Below, one piece after another: positions 31,948 to 40,488 of a DNA stretch of 64,000 bases. The stretch's first letter is position 1. Each line of letters opens with the position of its first letter. The stretch is from Primorskyibacter aestuariivivens (lineage in GTDB: Bacteria > Pseudomonadota > Alphaproteobacteria > Rhodobacterales > Rhodobacteraceae): the NCBI RefSeq assembly GCF_028023675.1, contig NZ_JAQIOZ010000006.1:1-64000 (forward strand). The letters are read 5' to 3'. The notes under the pieces were generated by a model, which searched no databases, had not been told where the DNA came from, and worked only from the letters and a program-made list of their open reading frames with translations. Both the position numbers and the translations under genes were made by a program.

Positions 31948-32703
31948 CTACCTTGAAACGTCTTCTGTGGGCGGCAATGGGCGCGTGCGATAGTTTGCTC
32001 CCTTCCACCAGAGTTTGAGCGCTTGCCAGTGGATCAGGCCCAGTACGCGACGCGAGCCAAACGGGCGGCGCAGCAGCATGCCCAGCAGCCCCCGATTGGT
32101 CATTGGCGCGCGCCGACCGGTGAGCGTGGCGGTGACACCACCGCCGGAATGAGTCAGGTCGATCCAGATCCCGATACGCCTGTCCGTGATGTCGAAACGA
32201 AAGGCGTAGTCGCCCTCGATGGGCTGGAACGGCGAGACATGAAAGATTTTGTGCGCCTGTACCCGGTCATGAGGCCCGATGGGGCCGTGATCGGGGCGGT
32301 GGCACAGATAGCTGTGGCGGTCGCCAAAGGTGTTCGTGACCTCGGCAATCACGGCGCGCAGGTTGTGCCGCGCGTCATGCGCCAGCCAGAAGCTGACCGG
32401 ATTGAATACATGGCCCAGCACGCGTGGCTGCGCCAAAAGGAGCAGGGGCCCGTCCTGTGGTATCTGATAGTTTTTCAGCACCTCCCGCGCCCATACGGCC
32501 CCCGCGCCATCGCCCGGCGCGCCGCCATGGTCGCGATCATGCAGCGAAACAACGCCGGAACCGTTTCGCTTGAAGAGCGATGGGGCCGCGACCTCTTGTT
32601 CGGCGTCGAGCAGCACGTAATCGACGGAATAGCGAAAGGCGTTTTTGATCGCGCCCTTGCGCCCGTGCCAGGTATGGCCGACGATATGTTCGGCCGGTGT
32701 CAT
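31948..32703 (-). CDS. DUF1365 family protein
   Basis: The 251-residue protein begins MTPAEHIVGHTWHGRKGAIKNAFRYSVDYVLLD at ATG 32703, overlapping the stop of the flavin oxidase gene (ATGA). DUF1365 landmarks include LLLLAQPRVLGHVFNPVSFWLAHD and VEVTNTFGDRHSYL-like and KIFHVSPFQPIEGDYAFRF blocks. The family is linked to modified fatty-acid or stress-lipid metabolism by gene context only. It sits in the middle of the putative RpoE-controlled operon. Confidence 0.9.
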   Translation of the reverse strand: MTPAEHIVGHTWHGRKGAIKNAFRYSVDYVLLDAEQEVAAPSLFKRNGSGVVSLHDRDHGGAPGDGAGAVWAREVLKNYQIPQDGPLLLLAQPRVLGHVFNPVSFWLAHDARHNLRAVIAEVTNTFGDRHSYLCHRPDHGPIGPHDRVQAHKIFHVSPFQPIEGDYAFRFDITDRRIGIWIDLTHSGGGVTATLTGRRAPMTNRGLLGMLLRRPFGSRRVLGLIHWQALKLWWKGANYRTRPLPPTEDVSR

Positions 32704-33998
32704 TGCGCGGCAATCATCGGCTTTTGCACAGCACGCAGGCGTGTCGCCACGTCCAGAGCGCTGCTCAGCCCGTCCTCGTGAAACCCGTTTTTCATCCATG
32801 CGCCACAGAACCACGTGTTGTTTGTTCCGTTCATGGCGCGCGCCCGGTCCTGCGCGGCGAGCGCGGCAAGGTCATAGACCGGGTGGCGCAGCGTAACGCG
32901 ATCATAGATCAGCTCTTCGCGGATGTCGCGGCGCGTGTTGAGCGTCACGAACATTGGATCATCCTTGGGGATCGGTTGCAGCTTGTTCATCCAATAGGTC
33001 AGGTCGATCCGGTCCGAGGCCATGGTCTTGTCTTCGGCATAATTCCACGAGGACCAGCACTGCCGCCGTTTGGGCATGATGCTCTCGTCTGCATGCAGCG
33101 TGATGTCGTTGTCCTGATAACCGATGGCGCCCAGCACGGCGCGTTCCTCCTCGCTCGGGTCGGCGAGAAGCGACAGGGTGTCGTCCGAATGCGTGGCAAA
33201 GATGACCTCGTCGAAATGTTCCCATTCACCACCCCAGGCGCGCAGTTGCACGCCCGGTCCATCGCGGCGCACCGTCTGTACCGGTGCCCGGGTGCGGATA
33301 TCGGTCCCCTTGCGGCGCAAAGCTGCCTCCAGCCGTGTGACATAGGCCTGTGATCCGCCCTGAACGGTGTACCACTGATGTTGCCCGGTATGGTGCAGCA
33401 GCGCGTGGTTTTCGAAAAACTGGATCATCGCATGCGCCGGAAAATCCAGAATTTTTTCAACCGGCGTGGACCAGATCGCCCCGGACAGGGGCAACAGGTA
33501 GTAGTCCCGGAACCAATCCCCGGTGCCCAGTTCCTTGAGAAAGGCGCTCAGCGGCAAGGTCCGATCCTGCGCGACATCAAGCGCTTTGGCGTTGAAACGG
33601 AAAATATCGCGGACCATGCCAAGGAACCTGGGGTTCACCAGATTGCGTTTTTGGGCAAACGTGGCGGCCAGGGTTTCAAGCCCATACTCGAAATCTCCCC
33701 CCCTCAACGAGGCGGCAAAGCTCATATTGCTTTTGCAGACCGGCACATCCAGCTCATCGAACAGAGCCGCCAATGAGGGGTAGTTGGCATAGTTGAAAAC
33801 GATGAAACCCGTGTCTACCGGTTGATCACCATTGCGGCCCGCGACGACGGTGCGGGCGTGCCCGCCAATACGCGCTTCTGCCTCGAAGAGTGTTACATGA
33901 TGATCATCGGCCAGGGCGTGTGCGGCCCCCATTCCGGAAATACCTCCTCCGACGACGGCGATACGACGATGCGAGGCGGGGGCAGGGTCAAAAGGCAT
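32700..33998 (-). CDS. FAD-dependent amine-oxidase-like flavoprotein of the RpoE-linked operon
   Basis: The 432-residue protein has the dinucleotide motif AVVGGGISGMGAAHALADDHHVTLFEAEARIGGHART and the second FAD segment near the C-terminus (NNTWFCGAWMKNGFHEDGLSSALDVATRLRA). It belongs to the NAD(P)-binding amine-oxidase-like group usually found with DUF1365 and cyclopropane-fatty-acid-synthase-like genes. It is the first gene of the operon that is divergent from rpoE-chrR, and an ECF-type promoter lies 33 bases before its start. A role in unusual fatty-acid formation under photo-oxidative stress is inferred from context. Confidence 0.88.
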   Translation of the reverse strand: MPFDPAPASHRRIAVVGGGISGMGAAHALADDHHVTLFEAEARIGGHARTVVAGRNGDQPVDTGFIVFNYANYPSLAALFDELDVPVCKSNMSFAASLRGGDFEYGLETLAATFAQKRNLVNPRFLGMVRDIFRFNAKALDVAQDRTLPLSAFLKELGTGDWFRDYYLLPLSGAIWSTPVEKILDFPAHAMIQFFENHALLHHTGQHQWYTVQGGSQAYVTRLEAALRRKGTDIRTRAPVQTVRRDGPGVQLRAWGGEWEHFDEVIFATHSDDTLSLLADPSEEERAVLGAIGYQDNDITLHADESIMPKRRQCWSSWNYAEDKTMASDRIDLTYWMNKLQPIPKDDPMFVTLNTRRDIREELIYDRVTLRHPVYDLAALAAQDRARAMNGTNNTWFCGAWMKNGFHEDGLSSALDVATRLRAVQKPMIAAQ

Positions 33999-34030
33999 AC
34001 GGGGTCCAGTCCATTTTGTCGTTCCTGCTT

Positions 34031-34058
34031 GTTACGGAACGCGCCTGCGTCCGGATGA
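34031..34058 (-). promoter_or_regulatory. Putative RpoE (ECF11) promoter of the flavin oxidase operon
   Basis: Minus strand: TCATCC (34058-34053), 17 bases, GTAAC (34035-34031). It differs by one base in the -35 from the divergent rpoE promoter and has the same spacing. The implied start would give a leader of about 25 bases before the oxidase ATG at 33998. Confidence 0.55.
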
Positions 34059-34079
34059 AAAAGATTTTTGCCGTTCGAG

Positions 34080-34108
34080 TGATCCATCCAGCACGCGCCC
34101 GCGTAAAC
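34080..34108 (+). promoter_or_regulatory. Putative autoregulatory RpoE (ECF11) promoter of rpoE-chrR
   Basis: TGATCC (34080-34085), a 17-base spacer and GTAAAC (34103-34108) lie upstream of rpoE. TGATC-type -35 elements are those I recall for the RpoE-ChrR sigma group, which controls its own operon. Confidence 0.65.
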
Positions 34109-34221
34109 CTCACATGTTGGAAGTTCTGGACATTTCGGAAACGTTAGACAATCTGCCGCCTCCCTCCCGGGCCAGTAATGCTGTTAAGTGTCGGAAGGGG
34201 ACAGGGAAAAAGCATGTTGCG

Positions 34222-34767
34222 ATGACCGAACCAAACACCAAACCCGCGTGGGTGGACCATGTGACACGCATACGGGATCACAAGGATGAAACGGCATTTG
34301 CCGAGCTGTTTGCGCATTTCGCACCACGCGTGAAATCATTTCTGATGCGCGGTGGAGGTGACGCCACGATCGCGGAGGAATGCACGCAGGAGGTCATGGC
34401 GACACTCTGGCAGAAAGCGCATCTGTTCGATCCGTCGCGCGCAAGCGTGTCAACCTGGGTCTTTACCGTGGCTCGGAACAAGAAGATCGACCATTTGCGC
34501 AAGCAAAAGCGACCCGAGCCAGAGGATCTGCCCTGGGGTCCGGAAGTCGAGCCGGAGCAGAGCGACGTGCTTGTCATGCAGCAGGAAACCGAAGCTTTGG
34601 GGCGCGCGCTGTCCGAGCTTCCGGAAAAACAACGCGACCTCGTTGAAAAAGCTTATTTCGGCGACATGTCGCATACCGAGATCGCCGAGGTGACGGGGCT
34701 CCCGCTTGGCACGATCAAATCCCGAATTCGATTGGCGCTGGACCGTCTGCGCCATGCTATGAAGTGA
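34222..34767 (+). CDS. rpoE: ECF sigma factor RpoE (ECF11, ChrR-controlled)
   Basis: This is the singlet-oxygen-stress sigma factor. The 181 residues from ATG 34222 carry sigma region 2 (FAELFAHFAPRVKSFLMRGGGDATIAEECTQEVMATLWQKAHLFDPSRASVSTWVFTVARNKKIDHLR) and region 4 (LSELPEKQRDLVEKAYFGDMSHTEIAEVTGLPLGTIKSRIRLALDRLR). The open frame extends 36 codons upstream but overlaps the promoter. chrR begins at its stop. It is divergent from the flavin oxidase-DUF1365-SDR operon, the likely targets. Confidence 0.95.
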   Translation: MTEPNTKPAWVDHVTRIRDHKDETAFAELFAHFAPRVKSFLMRGGGDATIAEECTQEVMATLWQKAHLFDPSRASVSTWVFTVARNKKIDHLRKQKRPEPEDLPWGPEVEPEQSDVLVMQQETEALGRALSELPEKQRDLVEKAYFGDMSHTEIAEVTGLPLGTIKSRIRLALDRLRHAMK

Positions 34768-34775
34768 AAACCAAG

Positions 34776-35429
34776 ATGATGAAACAGATCAAACACCACC
34801 TGACGGATGAGCTGATCATGGGGTATTCCGCGGGCACGTTGCCCGAGGCGTTCAACCTTGCCATCGCAACACATGTGTCGATGTGTGATGCCTGCCGCGC
34901 CGCGGTGGAAAGCTACGACGCCGTGGGTGGCACCGTGCTGGAGCAGTGTGAAACGGTTGAGATGAGCGCACAGGCGCTGGCCGACACGCTTGCGATGATC
35001 AAACAGGATGGCCCGGCGGCACCTGTCGCAGCCACAAGTTCGCGCGCAGCCGACGTGCCGGCACCGCTGGCAGATTACATTTCTGGCTCTCTCGATGACG
35101 TGAAATGGAAGCCGGTTGGCATGGGCGTGAAACAGGCCATTCTGGAGACCAGCAAAGAGGCGTCCGCGCGGCTGCTCTATATTCCGGCGGGCACGGCCGT
35201 GCCGGATCATGGCCATAACGGGACGGAACTGACATTGGTGCTGCGTGGTGCGTTCTTTGACGAAGAGGATTATTTCGGTCCCGGAGATATCGAAGTGGCG
35301 ACCGAAGCGGACGAGCATACACCGGTTGCCGATATCGGCGCGGACTGCATTTGTCTCGCTGTGACTGATGCTCCGCTGAAATTCCGCGGGCTGCTGCCGC
35401 GTCTGGCGCAACCCTTCCTGCGGATTTGA
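34776..35429 (+). CDS. chrR: ChrR-type zinc anti-sigma factor with cupin domain
   Basis: ChrR holds RpoE inactive until singlet oxygen appears. The N-terminal zinc anti-sigma domain is visible as KHHLTDELIMGYSAGTLPEAFNLAIATHVSMCDACR; counted from the ATG at 34779, the ligands fall at H7, H32, C36 and C39, one residue off the H6/H31/C35/C38 that I recall for R. sphaeroides ChrR. The C-terminal cupin shows PDHGHNGTELTLVLRGAF and DEHTP, which supply a second metal site. The start may instead be GTG 34764 (overlapping the rpoE stop as GTGA) or ATG 34779. Its TGA abuts the rmuC stop. Confidence 0.94.
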   Translation: MMKQIKHHLTDELIMGYSAGTLPEAFNLAIATHVSMCDACRAAVESYDAVGGTVLEQCETVEMSAQALADTLAMIKQDGPAAPVAATSSRAADVPAPLADYISGSLDDVKWKPVGMGVKQAILETSKEASARLLYIPAGTAVPDHGHNGTELTLVLRGAFFDEEDYFGPGDIEVATEADEHTPVADIGADCICLAVTDAPLKFRGLLPRLAQPFLRI

Positions 35430-36596
35430 TCAGGGTTTGGACAGGGGGACAACCTTGTCCGCTTCGTCCGGAGCCAGTTCCTCGAAATCGAAATTGTCAA
35501 GCTTGCGGGCGCGGCGTCCGGCCTTGTCGGCGCTGATCTTGATGTCCGAGATATCCTTGGACGCCTGATGGAAATGCCGGTCAAGGTTTTCGACCCGCGT
35601 GCTCAGCCGATCCACATCGGCAAAAAGTAACCCCAGTTCGCGGCGGATTGCGCCCGCCTGTTCGCGCATGCGGGCGTCTTTGAGGATCGCGCGCATGGTG
35701 TTCAGCGTGGCCATGCAGGTGGTGGGCGACACGATCCAGACCCGCGCGGCAAAACCTTCGCGCACGATCTCGGGGAAATTGGCGTGCAGCTCGGCATAGA
35801 CCGCCTCGGAGGGCAGGAACATCAATGCTCCGTCGGCAGTTTCGCCGTCGATGATGTATTTTCCGGCAATGTCTTTGATGTGCTTGCGCAGTGAAACGCG
35901 CAATTGTTGGGCGGCACGTTGCAATCGCTCTGGGCTGTCGGCCCGGCGCAGCGCCTCATAGGCTTCCAGCGGGAATTTGCTGTCGATGGCGATCGGCCCA
36001 GGCGGATTGGGCAGATGGATCAGGCAATCGGCGCGTTTGCCGTTCGATAGTGTTGCTTGCATCGTGTAGCTGTCTGACGGCAGGGCCTTGTAGACGATGT
36101 CATTGAGCTGGATCTCGCCAAAGGCCCCGCGCGTCTGCTTGTTCGACAGGATGTCCTGAAGGGACAGCACATCGCCAGACAGTTTGGTGATATTGTCCTG
36201 CGCCTTGTCGATGGCGGTAAGCCGCTCCTGCAATTCCCCAAGGCTCTTGGCCGTGCGCCGGGCCGAGCCATGCAGGTTTTCATTCATATGCTGCTGCACA
36301 TCCGCCAGCCGCTGTTCCATCATCTGCAACATCTTGATCTGGCTTTGCGCCTGCGCTTCCGACACGTGATGCAAGCCGCCCGAAAGCCGTTCCTGTCCCT
36401 CGCCCAACGCCTGCACACGCTGGCCCAGGGATCCAAGCTGATGGGCCAGCGGCTCGACCGCCTGCGCGGACCGACCCGCTGCGCGCACGGCGGTGATGAG
36501 CAGGGCAAGGATCAGAAGGACCAAGATCGCCCCGCCGAGAGCGGCCAGAACCAGCGGATCGCTGAAGGAATAGGATGTGTCGCCAATGGTGATCAT
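35430..36596 (-). CDS. rmuC: DNA recombination protein RmuC
   Basis: RmuC restrains inversion and rearrangement at short repeats and has a PD-(D/E)XK-like nuclease core. The 388 residues have one N-terminal membrane helix ([21 protein letters not shown]), a coiled coil (about 50-140) and the conserved core [49 protein letters not shown] and [43 protein letters not shown] links it to mutL upstream. It ends tail to tail with chrR without a gap. Confidence 0.94.
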   Translation of the reverse strand: MITIGDTSYSFSDPLVLAALGGAILVLLILALLITAVRAAGRSAQAVEPLAHQLGSLGQRVQALGEGQERLSGGLHHVSEAQAQSQIKMLQMMEQRLADVQQHMNENLHGSARRTAKSLGELQERLTAIDKAQDNITKLSGDVLSLQDILSNKQTRGAFGEIQLNDIVYKALPSDSYTMQATLSNGKRADCLIHLPNPPGPIAIDSKFPLEAYEALRRADSPERLQRAAQQLRVSLRKHIKDIAGKYIIDGETADGALMFLPSEAVYAELHANFPEIVREGFAARVWIVSPTTCMATLNTMRAILKDARMREQAGAIRRELGLLFADVDRLSTRVENLDRHFHQASKDISDIKISADKAGRRARKLDNFDFEELAPDEADKVVPLSKP

Positions 36597-38437
36597 GTGC
36601 GGCCAAACAGCCTTTCGATGTCAGAGAGCTTCAGTTCCACATAGGTGGGCCGCCCGTGGTTGCATTGGCCGGAATGGGGCGTGGCCTCCATCTCGCGCAG
36701 GAGCGCATTCATTTCCTCGGCCTGCATCCGACGACCCGAGCGGATCGAGCCGTGACAGGCGACACGCGACAGGATCGCATCAATGCGTTCGCGCAGCTGG
36801 CCGGATTGGCCCAGATCATGCAATTCATCAAGGATATCGCGGATCAGCGCTTCGGCATTCACCTCGCCCAGAATGGCCGGGGTCTCGCGCACGGCAACAG
36901 CGCCACCGCCAAAAGGTTCGATGGTCAGGCCCAGATCATGCAGCGCTTCGGAGTGTTCCAGGAGCAGAGCTGCGTCGATGTCGGACAGTTCGACGATTTC
37001 GGGGATCAGCAGGGCCTGCGCGGCAACGCCGGTGTCGGCCATCTGGGTCTTGAGCCGTTCATAGACCAACCGTTCATGGGCGGCGTGCTGGTCCACGATC
37101 ACGATGCCGGTCCCGGTCTGGGCAATGATGTAGTTTTCATGCACCTGCGCCCGCGCGGCCCCCAAGGGGCGCTCTTCAAGCTCTTGCGGTGTGTCGTCGG
37201 TCCGGACCGGCTCAACCCGCGCGCTGTAGCTCTCGGTCATCTCGCTGAAACCGGGGGCTTGCGCGGCAAAACTGGCCTCGCGTGCGAGCAGGGAGGGGCG
37301 GTCCATCTGGTAGATGCGCGGTTGGCCCACGGGTTCAGGACGCATCGCGCCCAGCGTTGCACCGGCCACCGTGGTGGACGCGCGATGCCCGGCCTCGGCC
37401 AGCGCATGGCGAAGCCCCGAGATGATCAGCCCGCGCGCGAGCCCCGGATCGCGGAACCGGACCTCGGATTTCGCGGGGTGTACGTTCACGTCCACCAGAT
37501 GCGGATCGCAGTCGATGAAAAGCGCCACGGAAGGGTGCCTGTCGCGGCTCAGAAAATCGGCATAGGCCCCGCGCATCGCGCCGATGAACAGCTTGTCGCG
37601 CACCGGGCGGCCATTGACGAAGAAATACTGCGCCACGGCAGAGCCGCGCGAATAGGTGGGCAGCGCGGCAAACCCGGTCAGGTGCAGCCCCTCGCGCTCG
37701 GCATCCAGCGGCACGGCGTTTTCGCTGAACTCACGCCCCAGAATCTGGCGCAACCGTCCTTTCAACGCATCGAACAGATCGCCGGTCTCGGCGTCGGCAC
37801 GGAAGCTCACCCGTTCCTTGCCTTCGGTGGTCACGTCGCGCAGCACGAAGCTGACGAAAGGCTCGGCCATTGCGAGCCGTTTGACGGTGTCAGAGATCGC
37901 CTGCATCTCGGCCCGGTCGGAGCGCAGGAATTTCAGCCGCGCGGGCGTGGCGAAGAACAGATCGCGCAGTTCGACCGTGGTGCCGCGATTGCAGGCGGCG
38001 GGTTTGACCGGGGCCATGTCGCCGCCATCCACGCGGATCATCGCGCCGTCCTGGCCTTCCGCGCGCGTCGTGATGTTCAGCCGCCCCACAGCCCCCAGCG
38101 AGGGCAGCGCCTCTCCCCGGAAGCCAAAGGAATGGATGTCGAGCAGGTCACTGCCGTCGATCTTGGAGGTGGCGTGCCGCGCCAGCGCCAACGGCAATTG
38201 CTCCGGGCTCATCCCGCAGCCATCGTCGCGCACACGGATTAGCGTTTTGCCGCCCGCGGCGATGTCGATCTCGATCCGCGTGGCCCCGGCATCGAGCGCG
38301 TTTTCAACCAGTTCCTTGACGGCAGAGGCGGGGCGTTCCACCACCTCGCCCGCCGCAATGCGATTGACCGCCGCTTCATCAAGCTGGCGGATCACGGGGG
38401 TCGATCTGTCGCGGATATTGGGGGGCGTGTCCTTCAT
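36593..38437 (-). CDS. mutL: DNA mismatch repair protein MutL (with endonuclease motif)
   Basis: MutL couples MutS to strand incision. The N-terminal GHKL ATPase shows [26 protein letters not shown] and [16 protein letters not shown]. The C-terminal domain carries [12 protein letters not shown], which fits the endonuclease motif DQHA-x2-E-x4-E, and also ACHGSIRSG and [11 protein letters not shown]. So it should nick DNA itself, as in organisms without MutH. The start is ATG 38437 (614 residues). rmuC follows by ATGA. Confidence 0.97.
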   Translation of the reverse strand: MKDTPPNIRDRSTPVIRQLDEAAVNRIAAGEVVERPASAVKELVENALDAGATRIEIDIAAGGKTLIRVRDDGCGMSPEQLPLALARHATSKIDGSDLLDIHSFGFRGEALPSLGAVGRLNITTRAEGQDGAMIRVDGGDMAPVKPAACNRGTTVELRDLFFATPARLKFLRSDRAEMQAISDTVKRLAMAEPFVSFVLRDVTTEGKERVSFRADAETGDLFDALKGRLRQILGREFSENAVPLDAEREGLHLTGFAALPTYSRGSAVAQYFFVNGRPVRDKLFIGAMRGAYADFLSRDRHPSVALFIDCDPHLVDVNVHPAKSEVRFRDPGLARGLIISGLRHALAEAGHRASTTVAGATLGAMRPEPVGQPRIYQMDRPSLLAREASFAAQAPGFSEMTESYSARVEPVRTDDTPQELEERPLGAARAQVHENYIIAQTGTGIVIVDQHAAHERLVYERLKTQMADTGVAAQALLIPEIVELSDIDAALLLEHSEALHDLGLTIEPFGGGAVAVRETPAILGEVNAEALIRDILDELHDLGQSGQLRERIDAILSRVACHGSIRSGRRMQAEEMNALLREMEATPHSGQCNHGRPTYVELKLSDIERLFGRT

Positions 38438-38481
38438 GCCCCCAGATGTAGCGGGGATGCGCGATTCTGAAAAGGGCAAAG

Positions 38482-38508
38482 AAAAACCCCGGGCGCGGAC
38501 GCCCGGGG
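38482..38508 (-). terminator. Rho-independent terminator of glnK-amtB
   Basis: On the minus strand CCCCGGGCG-TCCG-CGCCCGGGG is followed by TTTTTCTTTG. It lies 33 bases after the amtB stop. Confidence 0.88.
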
Positions 38509-38541
38509 CCGTTTCGTCATGGAATGTAGGGGCTGCTCACA

Positions 38542-39867
38542 TCAGCCTTTGGAAAATTCCGGATAGGCTTCCATACCCAGTTCAGCCATGTCGAGACCGT
38601 TGATCTCTTCTTCTTCGCCAACCCGGATGCCCATGGTGGACTTGAGGATGAACCAGACCACGCCCGAGACCACGAAGGTGAAGATACCCACCACGAGGAT
38701 CGAGTAGAGCTGGGTGCCGATCGAGGCGTCACCATTGGTCAGGACCACGGCGATGGTGCCCCAGATGCCGGCGAAGAGGTGCACCGGGATGGCACCAACC
38801 ACGTCGTCGATTTTCAGCTTGTCGAGGAACGGAACCGCGAAGACCACGATCGCGCCACCGACAGCACCGATCAGGGTTGCTGCACCAAGCGAGGGCGTCA
38901 GCGGCTCTGCGGTGATCGACACCAGACCGGCCAGCGCGCCGTTGAGCACCATGGTGAGGTCAGGCTTCTTGTACATCACCTGGGACAGGATCAGGGCTGC
39001 AATCGCGCCGCCTGCTGCCGCAGTGTTGGTGTTCGAGAAGATGCGGCTGATGTCAGCGACGTTGCCAGCGGTGTCCATGTAGAGCTGCGAACCGCCGTTG
39101 AAGCCGAACCAGCCGAGCCACAGGATGAAGGTACCCAGCGTTGCGAGCGGCAGGTTGGAACCCGGGATAGGAACGGTTTTGCCGTCTTTGTTGTACTTGC
39201 CGATACGCGGACCCAGGATCAGCGCGCCAGCAAGAGCGGCCCAGCCACCGACCGAGTGCACAACGGTCGAACCGGCAAAGTCGAGGAAACCCATACCGTC
39301 AAGGAAGCCACCGCCCCATTTCCAGGATGCCTGGATCGGGTAGATCAGCGCCGTCAGAACGATCACGAAGATCAGGAAGGGCCACAGTTTAATGCGTTCG
39401 GCCAGCGTACCGGACACGATCGACGCGGTGGTGGCACAGAACATCAGCTGGAAGAAGAAGTCCGAGCCAACCGAGGCATAGGTCAGGTCAGGTTCTGCCC
39501 CTGCCAGCCCAACGGGCTCAAGCGCGGCGAAGGCAAAGGCACCCAGAATGCCGTCAACCGACCAGCCGTCGCCCGGATACATCAGGTTGTAGCCAATCAG
39601 GTAGTAGAAGATCGCAGCAAGCGAGAACAGCGAGATGTTCTTGGTCAACTGCATGGTCACGTTCTTGGAGCGGACAAGGCCCGCTTCGAGCATGGCAAAA
39701 CCAGCCGCCATCCAGAAGACGAGGAAGCCAGCCACGAGGAACATGAAGGTGGTGAAGATAAAGCCGATTTCAGAGTTCGGCGGCGTTACGTCGGCCTCTT
39801 GTGCAAGGCCAAGGCTCGGTGCAGCGATAAGTGCTGCGACAGGAGCCAGTTTCAGTAGCGTTTTCAT
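38542..39867 (-). CDS. amtB: Ammonium transporter AmtB
   Basis: This inner-membrane channel takes up ammonium and is blocked by GlnK when nitrogen is plentiful. The 441 residues have a cleavable signal (LLKLAPVAALIAAPSLGLAQ) and eleven membrane helices with the Amt signature DFAGSTVVHSVGGWAALAGALILGPR, FILWLGWFGFNGGS, and pore residues in VPVHLFAGIWG-like context (IPVHLFAGIWGTIAVVL). It lies directly after glnK, the conserved order, and ends at a strong terminator. Confidence 0.96.
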   Translation of the reverse strand: MKTLLKLAPVAALIAAPSLGLAQEADVTPPNSEIGFIFTTFMFLVAGFLVFWMAAGFAMLEAGLVRSKNVTMQLTKNISLFSLAAIFYYLIGYNLMYPGDGWSVDGILGAFAFAALEPVGLAGAEPDLTYASVGSDFFFQLMFCATTASIVSGTLAERIKLWPFLIFVIVLTALIYPIQASWKWGGGFLDGMGFLDFAGSTVVHSVGGWAALAGALILGPRIGKYNKDGKTVPIPGSNLPLATLGTFILWLGWFGFNGGSQLYMDTAGNVADISRIFSNTNTAAAGGAIAALILSQVMYKKPDLTMVLNGALAGLVSITAEPLTPSLGAATLIGAVGGAIVVFAVPFLDKLKIDDVVGAIPVHLFAGIWGTIAVVLTNGDASIGTQLYSILVVGIFTFVVSGVVWFILKSTMGIRVGEEEEINGLDMAELGMEAYPEFSKG

Positions 39868-39893
39868 AAGAGTAATCCCCTTTCGCGCAGCGC

Positions 39894-40232
39894 TTACAGC
39901 GCGTCTTCGTTGGTTTCGCCGGTACGCACGCGCACGGCCTGAGCCACATCCAGCACAAAGATCTTGCCGTCGCCGATCTTGCCCGTCTGGGCGGTCTTGG
40001 TGACGGTCTCGACGACCTGATCCGCCATCGAAGCGGAGACGACGATTTCGAGTTTGATCTTGGGCACAAAGTTCACGGCGTATTCCGCGCCGCGGTAAAT
40101 CTCGGTGTGGCCGGACTGAGAGCCGAAGCCCTTGATCTCGGTCACCATCATGCCGCGCACGCCGATACCGGTCAGCGCCTCGCGTACTTCTTCAAGCTTG
40201 AACGGCTTGATCGTTGCAATGATGAGTTTCAC
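39894..40232 (-). CDS. glnK: Nitrogen regulatory protein P-II (GlnK)
   Basis: This trimeric sensor of ATP/ADP, 2-oxoglutarate and glutamine controls AmtB. The 112 residues show MKLIIATIKPFKLEEVREAL, the T-loop with uridylylation tyrosine exactly at Y51 (GHTEIYRGAEY), and TGKIGDGKIFVLDVAQAVRVRTGE. It is first in the glnK-amtB operon. Repeated TGCAC/GTGCA half-sites upstream suggest nitrogen control by NtrC. Confidence 0.97.
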   Translation of the reverse strand: MKLIIATIKPFKLEEVREALTGIGVRGMMVTEIKGFGSQSGHTEIYRGAEYAVNFVPKIKLEIVVSASMADQVVETVTKTAQTGKIGDGKIFVLDVAQAVRVRTGETNEDAL

Positions 40233-40336
40233 GTCTTTCCCTTTCGGTGAGCAGGAGGAGCCTGCGGATTTCGCACCTGCAGAAAGCCGGGAAGACGGGA
40301 TGTTTTGAAGGCTTTGCCGGGAAATTGGGCGCTCAA

Positions 40337-40364
40337 GGTGCAGCTAAATGCACAAAATCTGCAC
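40337..40364. promoter_or_regulatory. Candidate NtrC-type half-sites upstream of glnK
   Basis: GGTGCA (40337-40342), TGCAC (40349-40353) and GCAC (40361-40364) lie in the glnK/mrcA divergent region, about 105-130 bases before glnK. NtrC sites are built from GTGCA/TGCAC arms, but the spacing here is not canonical. No clear sigma-54 promoter was found by eye. Confidence 0.35.
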
Positions 40365-40488
40365 AAATTAACCGATTAGCATAAAAAATAGGCAGTAAAT
40401 TAACCGTGCCTTGGGGAGACGCCCCTCTACATCTGCGCGCATAAAGGGTATTTTCGGTCAAAACAAAAGTACCGAGCAGGTCAGTGAT

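Noticed and set aside
36656-38242. 528-codon + strand frame inside mutL
   Set aside because: Antisense shadow of mutL with His/Arg-rich composition.
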